This document shows, one piece after another, positions 9,701 to 21,518 of a stretch of 64,000 bases of DNA. The translations under genes and the position numbers were made by a program. Numbering within the stretch: the stretch's first letter is position 1; the number at the start of each line of letters is the position of its first letter. This stretch comes from Onthophagus taurus (lineage: Eukaryota; Arthropoda; Insecta; Coleoptera; Scarabaeidae), in contig NC_091973.1 in the NCBI RefSeq assembly GCF_036711975.1, forward strand, positions 2,790,001 through 2,854,000, written 5' to 3'. The notes under the pieces are model-generated. The model searched no databases and was not told the origin of the DNA. It worked only from the letters and a program-made list of their open reading frames with translations.

Positions 9701-12700
9701 CAATGACGGAAACGGATTTTTAAAATATCTTTTAGTTTTTGAGATATTAATCTTTAAACGTAATAAGGCATTTTAGCATAAATAGTCATTTTCAAAAAAT
9801 CGTAATAAATCGTAAATTTAACACATCGTTATGAAATTATCAGCATTTATTATACAAATCATAAGCTTTCCAATGACCGAAACGGATTTTGAAAATATCT
9901 CTTAGTTTTTGAGATATTAATCTTTAAACGTAGTAAGGCATTTTAGCATAAATAATCATTTTCAAAAAATCGTAAATTTAACACATCGTTATGAAATCCT
10001 CAGCATTTACTATACAAATCATAAGCTTTCCAATGACCGAAACGGATTTTTAAAATATCTCTTAGTTTTTGAGATATTAATCTTTAAACGTAATAAGACA
10101 TTTTAGCATAGTCATTTTCAAAAAATCGTAATAAATCGTAAATTTAACACATCGTTATGAAATTATCAGCATTTATTATACAAATCATAAGCTTTCCAAT
10201 GACAGAAACGGATTTGTAAAATATCTCTTAGTTTTTGAGATATTAATCTTTAAACGTAATAAGGCATTTTAGCATAAATAATCATTTTCAAAAAATCGTA
10301 ATAAATCGTAGATTTAACACATCGTTATGAAATTATCAGCATTTATTATACAAATCATAAGCTTTCCAATAACCGAAACGGATTTTTAAAATATCTCTTA
10401 GTTTTTGAGATATTAATCTTTAAACGTAATAAGACATTTTAGCATAAATAATCATTTTCAAAAAATCGTAATTAATCGTAAATTTAACACATCCTTATGA
10501 AATCCTCAGCATTTACTATACAAATCATAAGCTTTCCAATGACCGAAACAGATTTTTAAAATATCTTTTAGTTTTTGAGATATTAATCTTTAAACGTTAT
10601 AAGGCATTTTAGCATAAATAATCATTTTCAAAAAATCGTAATAAATCGTAGATTTAACACATCGTTATGAAATTATCAGCGTTTATTATACAAATTATAA
10701 CCTTTCCAATGACCGAAACGGATTTTTAAAATATCTTGTAGTTTTTGAGATATTAATCTTTAAACGTAATAAGGCATTTAGCATAAATAATCATTTTCAA
10801 AAAATCGTATAAAATCGTAAATTTAACACATCGTTATGAAATTATCAGCATTTATTATACAAATCATAAGCTTTCCAATGACCGAAACGTATTTTTAAAA
10901 TATCTTTTACTTTTTGAGATATTAATCTTTAAACGTAATAAGGCATTTTAGCATAAATAATCATTTTCAAAAAATCGTAATAAATCGTAGATTTAACACA
11001 TCGTTATGAAATTATCAGCTTTTATTATACAAATTATAACCTTTCCAATGACCGAAACATATTTTTAAAAAATCTTTTAGTTTTTGAGATATTAATCTTT
11101 AAACGTAATAAGGCATTTTAGCATAAATAATCATTTTCAAAAAATCGTAAATTTAACACATCGTTATGAAATTATCAGCATTTATTATACAAATCATAAG
11201 TTTTCCAATGGACGAAACAGATTTTTAAAATACCTCTTAGTTTTTGAGATATTAATTTTTAAATATAACAAGATTTTTCTCAAATTCTTTAAAAAAAAGT
11301 ATTAATGAATTGTTACATTCTTTTATGACACTACTTTTGTTTGATTTAAAGCGAATTATGGATTCTGCCGAACAAATTGCATTAACACCTCAAAATGATA
11401 ATGGAAACATAAAATATTTCAATGCAAAAAAGTTAAATATTTTCGGGCACGATGGAAAACCAGCTGATGGTTCGAGGGAGATGATGTTGACGGCAAATCC
11501 TCATTTTGATTATTTACCAGTAAACACTTCGTTTAGTTCGGTTCTTATTCCAAGTGATATTCATGAATCAGGTAAAAAATTGTGAAGAAAAATGTGTTCG
11601 TTTTGTAACCGTTTTAATTTTTAGATCCTGATGTGATTAATTCAATTCAACGTTCTGAACATTTAGATCCGTTATTTGTTAATAATTACGAAGATGATCC
11701 ATCTTTATCATGGCAATATTTCGGAAGTTCTTCCGGTTATTTAAGAAGATATCCTGGTAACACTTCATCTTTACATAGTAATAAAATTAATAAATTTTGG
11801 TTATTTCATTTTAGCCATCGCTTGGCCACCAGAAGAAATGTCTACTGCTTGGCAACGCTCTTCCGAAGATAGAAATGTTTATGATTTTCGCCGCACTGCT
11901 TGGTATGTTACAGCAGCAACATCGCCAAAAGACATCGTAATTTTAGTGGATTCATTAACGGCATCTAGTGGAAGACATTTGGCAATAACAGACGCAATAG
12001 TTACGGCTATTTTAGACACGTTAACTAACGATGATTTCGTAAATATTTTCAAATTTTCCGAAATCGCCGAAGAAAGCGTTCGGTGTTTCCAAGATGTTTT
12101 GGTGCAAGCCAACAATGAAAATAAACGTTGGTTGAGGGAATCTATAAAAAGTCTTCGAGCCGATGACATTGATAAACAAGATTTTACTAACGCTTTAATT
12201 AAAGGATTTGAAATTTTGCACAAAGTGAGTCAAAATAAAATTTTAAACGATTTAAGTTAATTAATTGTATTTTTTTAATTAGTATAATAGAACAGGACAA
12301 GGATGTCAATGCAACCAAGCTATAATGTTAATCACCACTGAAGCTTCCTCAAAACATAAAGAATTGTTCAAGAAGTACAATTGGCCACATAAACCAGTCA
12401 GGATTTTTACCTATTTGGTTGGATCTGAAAGTGCGAGCGTTGAAGATCTGCATTGGATGGCTTGTAGCAATAAAGGTCGTCTCAATCGCCAATTATTATT
12501 CATTTATTAACGAAAAGTTAAACTGACGCTTTTTTAATGTATCTTTTATATAGGTTACTACACACGAGTGTCGAAACCTGATGAGGCAAAGCAGCAAGTG
12601 TTGCGTTACATTGAAGTCATGGCTCGACCTGTTGTTATGTATCAAAACGATCATCCCATTCAATGGACGTCTGCTTACGTTGGAGGAAGAGTAAGTTGTA

Positions 12701-15700
12701 GTTTTGAAGTTAAATTAAAAAATTAATAAAAAATTTTCTTTTAGAAGGATAGTTTAGGTGGTGGAAATCAAGGACAACTAATGACATCTGTCACAACGCC
12801 TGTTTTCGATAGAAGAAATCATTCGGTACTTATTTATTATAAATTATTAATTAAAATTTAAAAATTACAAAAAAAATTTATTTGTTTTAAGATGCGCGCT
12901 GCTAATATCTTAGGAGTAGTTGGAACGGACGTTTCTGTGGAACAAATTAAGAAACTCGTGCCTCCATATAAAGTAATACAAAAAATTTTTCTAAATTAAT
13001 TATTAATTAATTATTTTTTTAGTTGGGTGTAAACGGTTACTCTTTTATCGTAAACAACAACGGGCACGTTTTGTATCACCCAGATGTTAGGCCCTTGGTA
13101 AATATTAATCATTTTTTTCTCTAAAAAAATTTTGCAAAAACCTTATTAATTTTTAGTACGGAAATAGACAGTACGAAAGCACTTTAGAACCGACTTACGT
13201 TACTGTTGATTTATCCGAGTTAGAGCTAGTCGAAGCGGAAAATGGGCCTAGAGAGAATCACTCGGCACTTCTTGAGGTAACCAAGAATAATATTGATCAA
13301 AATTATTTATTAATTTAATTTATTTTTTAGTTAAGACACGATATGATTGATCAAAAAGAAGGCGAGACCGAGTTAACAGTGAAAATTCATTATGATAATA
13401 TGGTGAGTAATTTTTTTTTTAATATATAATTATCATACCCGACGTCATCATTGCAAGTATGCAACTAATATTACAGTACTGGTATTACAATACACGATTT
13501 GAATATTTGGTTGCATACTTGCAGTTCTTGAGAAATAAATTTTTGAAATATATATATATATTAAGCAATACTTTTATTAATAAATTAATTTATTTATAGA
13601 GACGAGTTACAACACGTCGCCATAAATATTTTTACAACCCCATTGAAGGAACACCATTTTCTTTGGGGTTGGCAATTCCGGAAGGTTATGGAATGTATCA
13701 ATTAAGAGCTGAACAAGAAGTAAAAAGAAGTCAGAAGAATGGTAAATAAAGTTAAGATATAAAAATGTGGTTGTTAATGTGATTTATGATTATAGTTGAA
13801 GAATATTTCAAAGGAAATAATTGGAAAGTTCATCCAGATTGGGTTTATTGTGAATATACAAATGGGCCATCTGGTGGCGATCAAGGATTTAGTACAGCTG
13901 AAGAACGAGTTCTTCATTTTCTTTCAAGAAGTAGAAGGCCGGGGTGGAAATGGATGTCTTTAAGACCAAGATCGCCATCGCAAAGGGATCATTACCATCC
14001 AACTAATAAACAAGATAAAGATGCGTATTATTGTATGTTTTAGATTTATTGAAAATTTTGAAATTGGAATAAAACAGGGATTTATTGTAGGCGATAAAAC
14101 TTTGTTGCAATCGCTGGTGTTGGATGCAATGGTTACTGAAGAATTAGAAAGACATGCTTCGAGACCACCTTACACTGAAGAAAATAATCAGTAAGTATTA
14201 AATGTTTAGTTTAGAACAAATGTTTTTCCAAAAAATGTAGTGCATGGATAGATAGTGTTGAAGCACAATTCTATGTTTAATAACGAACTATTAATTAATT
14301 AATTAATTATGTATCTTTGCACATTAGCCCGATTGCAACACTTTTGGTTTTATTGCAAAGGTAAAGTTATTTACGGGTATTTGTTGTAACATATGACTTT
14401 TTTATTTGTTTGTCTAAAAAATATTCGTTTTAATTCGAGCACAATCATGTTTTATTGCTCGGCATGAGTGTTTTTTACATGATTTCAACTTTTACCATAT
14501 TTTTGATTAATTCACCAAAGAAATCATGTAAAACATATTTTTCGTCGTGTTTAAATCATTTTTAATAAGCACGCAGGAGATGTAAGTATAAATAATTATA
14601 TTAAAACATGTTATTATTAAAACAGCATTTCAACGATCCAGATCCAGGTCTCCTTGTATAAAGAAATGGCATATATCATAAAATCATGAATTAAGTTTCT
14701 TCAGACAGCTTGACAAAAAGAGGATTACATAATCATTTGTTTCCGATTTAATCGTTCCGTTCTAATCTAGTTTTATTTACAGTCAAGGCTTCCATATGTT
14801 CGGATTAACGCTATCGTTCGTTGCTACAAGAAGTGGATTATTACGATGGACGGATCATACTCCACCGGAACAAAACCAACAGTGAGATTGAATTGTATCT
14901 GAATTATTCAAATATAATTTTTGTTGTATTAGACATTTTAGTCAAAGTAATGTAAGAGCGATAGATGAAGTTTGGTACAAAAGAGCGGTTGATCAGCACG
15001 CGATTGAACCTGAAAGTTTTGTCTTTTCCGTACCTTTCGATGTCAAAGCAACCTCTAAGTCTTTAGTAACAGCCACTCACGCGGTTTTTGTTGAACACGG
15101 TGGTCATCGAGCTCCGGCTGCTGTTGTTGGGTTGCAATATCAACACAGCACTTTGGCTTCCCATTTTATTAACATTACTTCCGCGGTAAATAAATTGTGC
15201 CAAAAAGCGAATTATATGGAATGAAAGTATCATTTTTTAGTGCACCGGTCCTTCTGCTTGTCGCAAAACTTGTGCCAGTACTGAATTGGATTGTTATATC
15301 TTAGATAATAATGGGTTCATTATTATTTCTGAAAATTCTGAACATACCGGAGTATTTTTTGGGCACATCGATGGGACCATTATGGATTCTTTAGTTCAAG
15401 ATAGAATTTATAATAAGGTTACTGTTTATGATTACCAAGGAAGCTGCGCTAGCAAACGCGATTATTTCAGCGGATCTGCAACACCAATTAAAGTAAATTT
15501 TTATTTTTTTTAAATCTCCAATAATTAATTATAACTATTTATTAGAAAGCATCGTTCCTAAATATCTGGTTAACAAACTTCCTAACTTTTTGGGCTGGTA
15601 TTATACATTACGTACAAGGAATAGCCATATCATATACTCAAGACCCAGGTAAATCCGAATCAAACCAAAAATCCAAATAAATTTAATACTAATTAATTTT

Positions 15701-18700
15701 AAGATGCATATCTCGATTATGATCCCGATGATATATATCGACCGGACGATATTGTGGATGAATCCGATATCGGTCATACACATTATACAATTTCAAATGG
15801 TCCAACTTACATATCGGATAATGACGCACAAATGGATAACATGGATAGAAGTGAAGATACCGTCCGACCGTGCGATAGGAAAGTTGATTTGTACGTGTTG
15901 CAACCTGATAGATTAAATACTAGTGGACAAAGCAATCCGTTGAAAGGAAAATTAACTAATTGTCATGTAACAGGATGTGAAAGGTAAATATTATGATATA
16001 AAAAATTTCTTAAAGAACTTCCATCTTGGTTTTTGCCGTCATAGTCGAGATATCGTGTACACATATATTATTTAGGATATATTACATAGTGGAGATCTTT
16101 GTGCCAGACTATTTTTATTCTTGTCATTTTCTCCTGGAAGTACCTTATCTTCAGAAAGGATGCCTAGGTTCCCTTCCCAGGCTGGCTTTGATCATTTTTG
16201 CAAACAGGCCATCTTTCCAGACGGAGTTGTAAGCCTTCTCAACATTTAATAGCATCAGAATCAACTGATGTGTTTTGTTCTGAACAAGCTCCTCTACATC
16301 ATCACATTCATTATTAACAGAACTGTCGCTGTTATCACTTTCGATTATTAATTAAAGTATCCTTTTTTTAATGCAAAAAGCCGTTTTGAAAAATCGCTTT
16401 TATTTCTTGAGTTTTGCAATTTTCGCCGATTAAGATTTAAAAATTCGTATAAAATCCATTTCTTGGAATATGAGTTTGAAAATTTGCCAACGTGTTAATG
16501 AAAGTGTCCTCTTTCCAATGAACCAACACGTTTTAACAAATAACTTTTAGTTTTTGAGAAAACAATATTTGAAGTTTTGATTAAATTTTCGATGTTGCAA
16601 TTTTCATCGATAATTTTCAAAATTCGCTATAAAATTAATTTCTTGAAGGATCCTTGAGGAAATATCACCAATTATTAATTAAAGTATCCTCTTTTTAATG
16701 CAAAAAGCCGTTTTGAAAAATCGCTTTTAGTTATTGAGAAATAAATTTTTGAAATTATGGAATTTTGCAATTTTCGCCGATTAAGTTTTAAAAATTCGTA
16801 TAAAATCCATTTCTTGGAATATGAATATAAAAATTTCCCAAAGTGTTAATAAAAGTGTCCTCTTTTCAATGAACCAACCCGTTTTGAAAAATAACTTTTA
16901 GTTTTTGAGAAAACAATAATTTGATAAAATGTTCGATGTTGCAATTTTCATCGATAATTTTCAAAATTCGCTATAAAATTTATTTCTTGAAGGATTCTTA
17001 TGGAAATATCACCAATTATTAATTAAAGTATCCTCTTTTTAATGCAAAAAGCCGTTTTGAAAAATCTCTTTTAGTTATTGAGAAATAAAGTTTTGAAATG
17101 ACCGAATTTTGCAATTTTCGCCGATTAAGTTTTAAAAATTCGTATAAAATCCATTTCTTGGAATATGAGTATGAAAATTTCCCAAAGTGTTAATAAAAGT
17201 GTCCTCTTTTTAATGAACCAACACGTTTTGAAAAATAACTTTTAATTTTTGAGAAAACAATAATTTGATAAAATGTTCGATGTTGCAATTCATCGATAAT
17301 CTTCAAAATTCGCTATAAAATTTATTTCTTGAAGGATCCTTGAGGAAATATCACCAATTATTAATTAAAGTATCCTCTTTTTAATGCAAAAAGCCGTTTT
17401 GAAAAATCGCTTTTAGTTATTGAGAAATAAATTTTTGAAATTATGGAATTTTGCAATTTTCGCCGATTAAGTTTTAAAAATTCGTATAAAATCCATTTCT
17501 TTGAATATGAGTATGAAAATTTACCAAAGTGTTAATGAAAGTGTCCTCTTTTCAATGAACCAACCCGTTTTGAAAAATAACTTTTAATTTTTGAGAAAAC
17601 AATAATTTGATAAAATGTTCGATGTTGCAATTCATCGATAATCTTCAAAATTCGCTATAAAATTTATTTCTTGAAGGATCCTTGAGGAAATATCACCAAT
17701 TATTAATTAAAGTATCCTCTTTCTAATGCAAAAAGCCGTTTTGAAAAAGCGCTTTTAGTTATTGAGAAATAAATTTTTGAAATGATCGAATTTTGCAATT
17801 TTCGCCGATTAAATTTTAAAAATTCGTATAAAATCCATTTCTTGGAATATGAATATAAAAATTTCCCAAAGTGTTAATAAAAGTGTCCTCTTTTTAATGA
17901 ACCAACACGTTTTGAAAAATAACTTTTAATTTTTGAGAAAACAATAATTTGATAAAATGTTCGATGTTGCAATTTTCATCGATAATTTTCAAAATTCGCT
18001 ATAAAATTTATTTCTTGAAGGATTCTTATGGAAATATCACCAATTATTAATTAAAGTATCCTCTTTTTAATGCAAAAAGCCGTTTTGAAAAATCTCTTTT
18101 AGTTATTGAGAAATAAAGTTTTGAAATGACCGAATTTTGCAATTTTCGCCGATTAAGTTTTAAAAATTCGTATAAAATCCATTTCTTGGAATATGAGTAT
18201 GAAAATTTCCCAAAGTGTTAATAAAAGTGTCCTCTTTTTAATGAACCAACACGTTTTGAAAAATAACTTTTAATTTTTGAGAAAACAATAATTTGATAAA
18301 ATGTTCGATGTTGCAATTCATCGATAATCTTCAAAATTCGCTATAAAATTTATTTCTTGAAGGATCCTTGAGGAAATATCACCAATTATTAATTAAAGTA
18401 TCCTCTTTTTAATGCAAAAAGCCGTTTTGAAAAATCGCTTTTAGTTATTGAGAAATAAATTTTTGAAATTATGGAATTTTGCAATTTTCGCCGATTAAGT
18501 TTTAAAAATTCGTATAAAATCCATTTCTTTGAATATGAGTATGAAAATTTACCAAAGTGTTAATGAAAGTGTCCTCTTTTCAATGAACCAACCCGTTTTG
18601 AAAAATAACTTTTAATTTTTGAGAAAACAATAATTTGATAAAATGTTCGATGTTGCAATTCATCGATAATCTTCAAAATTCGCTATAAAATTTATTTCTT

Positions 18701-20202
18701 GAAGGATCCTTGAGGAAATATCACCAATTATTAATTAAAGTATCCTCTTTTTAATGCAAAAAGCCGTTTTGAAAAATCGCTTTTAGTTATTGAGAAATAA
18801 ATTTTTGAAATTATGGAATTTTGCAATTTTCGCCGATTAAGTTTTAAAAATTCGTATAAAATCCATTTCTTGGAATATGAATATAAAAATTTCCCAAAGT
18901 GTTAATAAAAGTGTCCTCTTTTCAATAAACCAACCCGTTTTGAAAAATAACTTTTAGTTTTTGAGAAAACAATAATTTGATAAAATGTTCGATGTTGCAA
19001 TTTTCATCGATAATTTTCAAAATTCGCTATAAAATTTATTTCTTGAAGGATTCTTATGGAAATATCACCAATTATTAATTAAAGTATCCTCTTTTTAATG
19101 CAAAAAGCCGTTTTGAAAAATCTCTTTTAGTTATTGAGAAATAAATTTTTGAAATGATCGAATTTTGCAATTTTCGCCGATTAAATTTTAAAAATTCGTA
19201 TAAAATCCATTTCTTGGAATATGAATATAAAAATTTCCCAAAGTGTTAATAAAAGTGTCCTCTTTTTAATGAACCAACACGTTTTGAAAAATAACTTTTA
19301 ATTTTTGAGAAAACAATAATTTGATAAAATGTTCGATGTTGCAATTCATCGATAATCTTCAAAATTCGCTATAAAATTTATTTCTTGAAGGATCCTTGAG
19401 GAAATATCACCAATTATTAATTAAAGTATCCTCTTTTTAATGCAAAAAGCCGTTTTGAAAAATCGCTTTTAGTTATTGAGAAATAAATTTTTGAAATGAC
19501 CGAATTTTGCAATTTTCGCCGATTAAGATTTAAAAACTCGTATAAAATCCATTTCTTGGAATATGAGTTTGAAAATTTCCCAAAGTGTTAATGAAAGTGT
19601 CCTCTTTTTAATGAACCAACCCGTTTTAAAAAATAACTTTTAGTTTTTGAGAAAACAATATTTGAAGTTGCAGTTTTCATCAATTATTAAATAAAGTAAA
19701 TCGCTTCTTAATTAATCTCCTTCTGGCAATCAATAATTCATCTTTTTGTTCAACTTTAAAGTGTTTGCCCCAGATATACGATGTTAATATCTCTATATTA
19801 AGTATTGCTTGGGAAGTATTTTTGATTTAATTAAATTTATTTTTTTGTTTTAGACCATTTAGTGTACAAAAAGTACCACATAGTAATTTAATATTGCTTG
19901 TTGTGGATACATTGTGCCCATGTGGTAGTAAACAATTAAGTATTACGCCTCAAGAATTAATTTATGATAATGGTAATGGAAGGTGTTTACATAAACCTAA
20001 AGAGAGTTTGTACAGAAGGCGCCCACCAAAGTGTATTAATTATCATCCGGAGGTAATCGAGAAGTATTTTATTATTATTTTTTTACATTTTATTTATTTG
20101 CAGGAGATTGAAATTTCTCTTTGCGGTTCAGTATCGCGTGTAACGTCGGCATTCGGCGTGTTTACAACGTTAACAATAACGTTATATTTAATCCTGTCGT
20201 GA
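6731..20202 (+). CDS. CACNA2D: Voltage-gated calcium channel alpha2/delta subunit, complete, 23 exons
   Basis: Auxiliary subunit of CaV channels that controls their trafficking and synaptic abundance; it is extracellular and membrane-anchored. Exons, all GT-AG with phases that join: 6731-6834, 7308-7389, 7446-7556, 11352-11571, 11625-11756, 11815-12224, 12283-12475, 12554-12690, 12745-12825, 12892-12972, 13023-13097, 13157-13276, 13331-13402, 13600-13741, 13796-14032, 14091-14190, 14783-14881, 14933-15185, 15241-15492, 15546-15648, 15704-15983, 19854-20052, 20104-20202. They total 1193 aa. Order: signal peptide (1-26), VWA_N region (LDPLFVNNYEDDPSLSWQYF), VWA domain (about 255-430), Cache-type region (ILGVVGTDVSVEQIKK), Cys-rich delta part, and a hydrophobic C-terminus (FGVFTTLTITLYLILS) consistent with a GPI signal. 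It is closest by eye to alpha2/delta-3. Odd points: the MIDAS is degenerate (DSLTASS at 262-268, TTE at 371-373), the exon 7 donor is GTCGTC, and satellites fill introns 3 and 21. Confidence 0.95.
7577..11270. repeat. Satellite A: about 22 tandem copies of a ~168-bp AT-rich monomer in intron 3
   Basis: Monomers carry landmarks in a fixed order: TTTAACACATCGTTATGAAA, ATACAAATCATAAGCTTTCC, AATGACCGAAACGGA, then AATATCTC-TTAGTTTTT-GAGATATT and TTTAAACGTAATAAGGCATT. Spacing between landmarks is 165-170 bp. The AATATCTC/GAGATATT arms form an 8-bp dyad around a 9-nt centre. Diagnostic variants (CGAAACAGAT at 8701 and about 9539; GACGGAAACGG at 8868 and about 9705; CCTCAGCATT at 9161 and 9998) recur at about 837 bp, so a five-monomer block was duplicated. 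The array lies wholly within the alpha2/delta intron 7557-11351. Confidence 0.95.
13431..13523. repeat. Small hairpin repeat in alpha2/delta intron 13
   Basis: A perfect 14-bp inverted pair, TGCAAGTATGCAAC at 13452-13465 and its complement at 13510-13523, encloses 44 bp. The left flank (TATCATACCCGACGTCATCA) is shared in reverse orientation with a copy at 35252-35289 in a Cadps intron, so this is a dispersed family, probably a MITE. A satellite-B-like fragment (TTGAGAAATAAATTTTTGAA) follows directly at about 13528. Confidence 0.6.
16075..16300 (-). pseudogene. Relic of a non-LTR retrotransposon reverse transcriptase
   Basis: Read on the minus strand, the frame gives LLNVEKAYNSVWKDGLFAKM, close to the reverse transcriptase motif of Jockey-like non-LTR elements (ALLDVEKAFDSVWHDGL-type), followed by a stop. 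Downstream and out of frame comes a degenerate SLAQRSPL that fits the QGSPLSP motif of the same domain. Frameshifts and stops show it is dead. It sits in intron 21 of the alpha2/delta gene, antisense to it, just before satellite B. Confidence 0.6.
16345..19690. repeat. Satellite B: about ten copies of a 343-bp dimeric repeat in intron 21
   Basis: Each unit of about 343 bp consists of two related half-monomers of about 171 bp. Half A has CTCTTTTTAATGCAAAAAGC and TTTTGCAATTTTCGCCGATT; half B has TTTTTAATGAACCAACACG and AATGTTCGATGTTGCAATT. Both halves carry the core TTTTAGTT(A/T)TTGAGAAA at the same place. A variant (AGGATTCTTATGG) recurs at 16991, 18019 and 19047, exactly 1028 bp apart, so the array has a three-dimer higher-order period. 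It lies wholly within the intron 15984-19853. Confidence 0.95.
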
Positions 20203-21515
20203 TTTACTATAGAAGAGTCGTACGTTCTGTTGGCGTGACCTGAGAAAGTTGCGTGACGAAAATTTTAAAAGAATAATAAAAAAAAAGTTGTAAGAAAGAA
20301 AAAAATAATTAAAAAAAATGTAATACAGAAAGTATATTTAAAAAAAAGTATCTTCAAATATTTGTAACTCTAGTTAAAGTTTTTTATATAATTTATATTT
20401 GATAAGTGTCGTTTTTCTTTTTCAGCGTATTTTGTACATATCAAGCATAAACCGATGTGTTGTTAAGCGGCCACTATTAGAGATAAATGTGAAAGGGTAA
20501 AACACAGTGATGACAATAACTACTTAGGTTGACAAAAAAGACTTTCGAAAATCTGACAAAAAAAATTTATCAAAAAAAAAATATAATTATTATTATAATA
20601 ATAAAGATGAAAAAAGGACAGTATACACACGTATATACATATATATACATTCACGCGATCATATTGTATAGATTATACACCCGTTATATATGTATATAGG
20701 TTGAAGTTTTGACGTCAATGTACATATCGTGGCTTTGTGCGTAATTAACAAAACTAGTTAAAAGAAAAAAACTTAAAACTGTAAGATCCCCTTCCCTTTT
20801 TCCTTCGGGCATAGTAGTGAATTAAATCTCTTTTAGCTATTTAAATAGCTTCACTACTATTGCGAACAGCGTCGAGTTCTCAAACCGCCAATTGGATAAT
20901 ATACCGTGTGAACAAAATATTCAAACAGTAAATAAAATACGTTTAGGTTCAATATGTATACATACTCGTTGAGGGTTTTTGGAAGTCGCGTTATACTTCC
21001 AACTTCCTATTTAAAAAAAACATGAAATGTAACTCTAACTGTAATTTAAGCTTTGGGCTTAAGTATAACATTAAATTTACCGGAGATAAACTAAAAATGA
21101 GAAGAAAAAATATGATGATGATGATCCTACAATATAGTAAGTTTGATACATCAATTTTTAAGATAGACCATATCAATGGAAAAATGTAACTACGTTATAA
21201 CGCTAAAACCGAGTCTTCCAATAAACAAATAATAAATTGTAAGTTATGTAAAATTGTAGAAAAGATGTTAGCGTTTAAAAAATATATATTGATTTTTTCC
21301 GGTCGCTGGAAACAGTTTTTATGCCTTATCGTTTTCTCTTTATCTTGTACATCGGTTATTACGTATATTGTCGTAATAGACCTATTACACTCTTATCTAA
21401 AACAAATTGCATAGATTTAATTAAATTATACTATATTTATATGCGTTTTTATTTCATTCCATCATTATTATTTTTATACCAACCTCGCGATCCTTTCACA
21501 ATAAATTAAAAATAA
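20203..21515 (+). other. 3' UTR and downstream region of the alpha2/delta gene
   Basis: Noncoding DNA after the TGA at 20200-20202. There are AATAAA-type signals at about 20273, 20931 and 21500. No other gene is visible. It ends where satellite C begins. Confidence 0.5.
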
Positions 21516-21518
21516 ATC

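Noticed and set aside
20600-20720. TATA-rich stretch resembling a promoter after the alpha2/delta gene
   Set aside because: It lies in the 3' UTR-like region with no gene downstream before satellite C; simple ATATAC repeats explain it.
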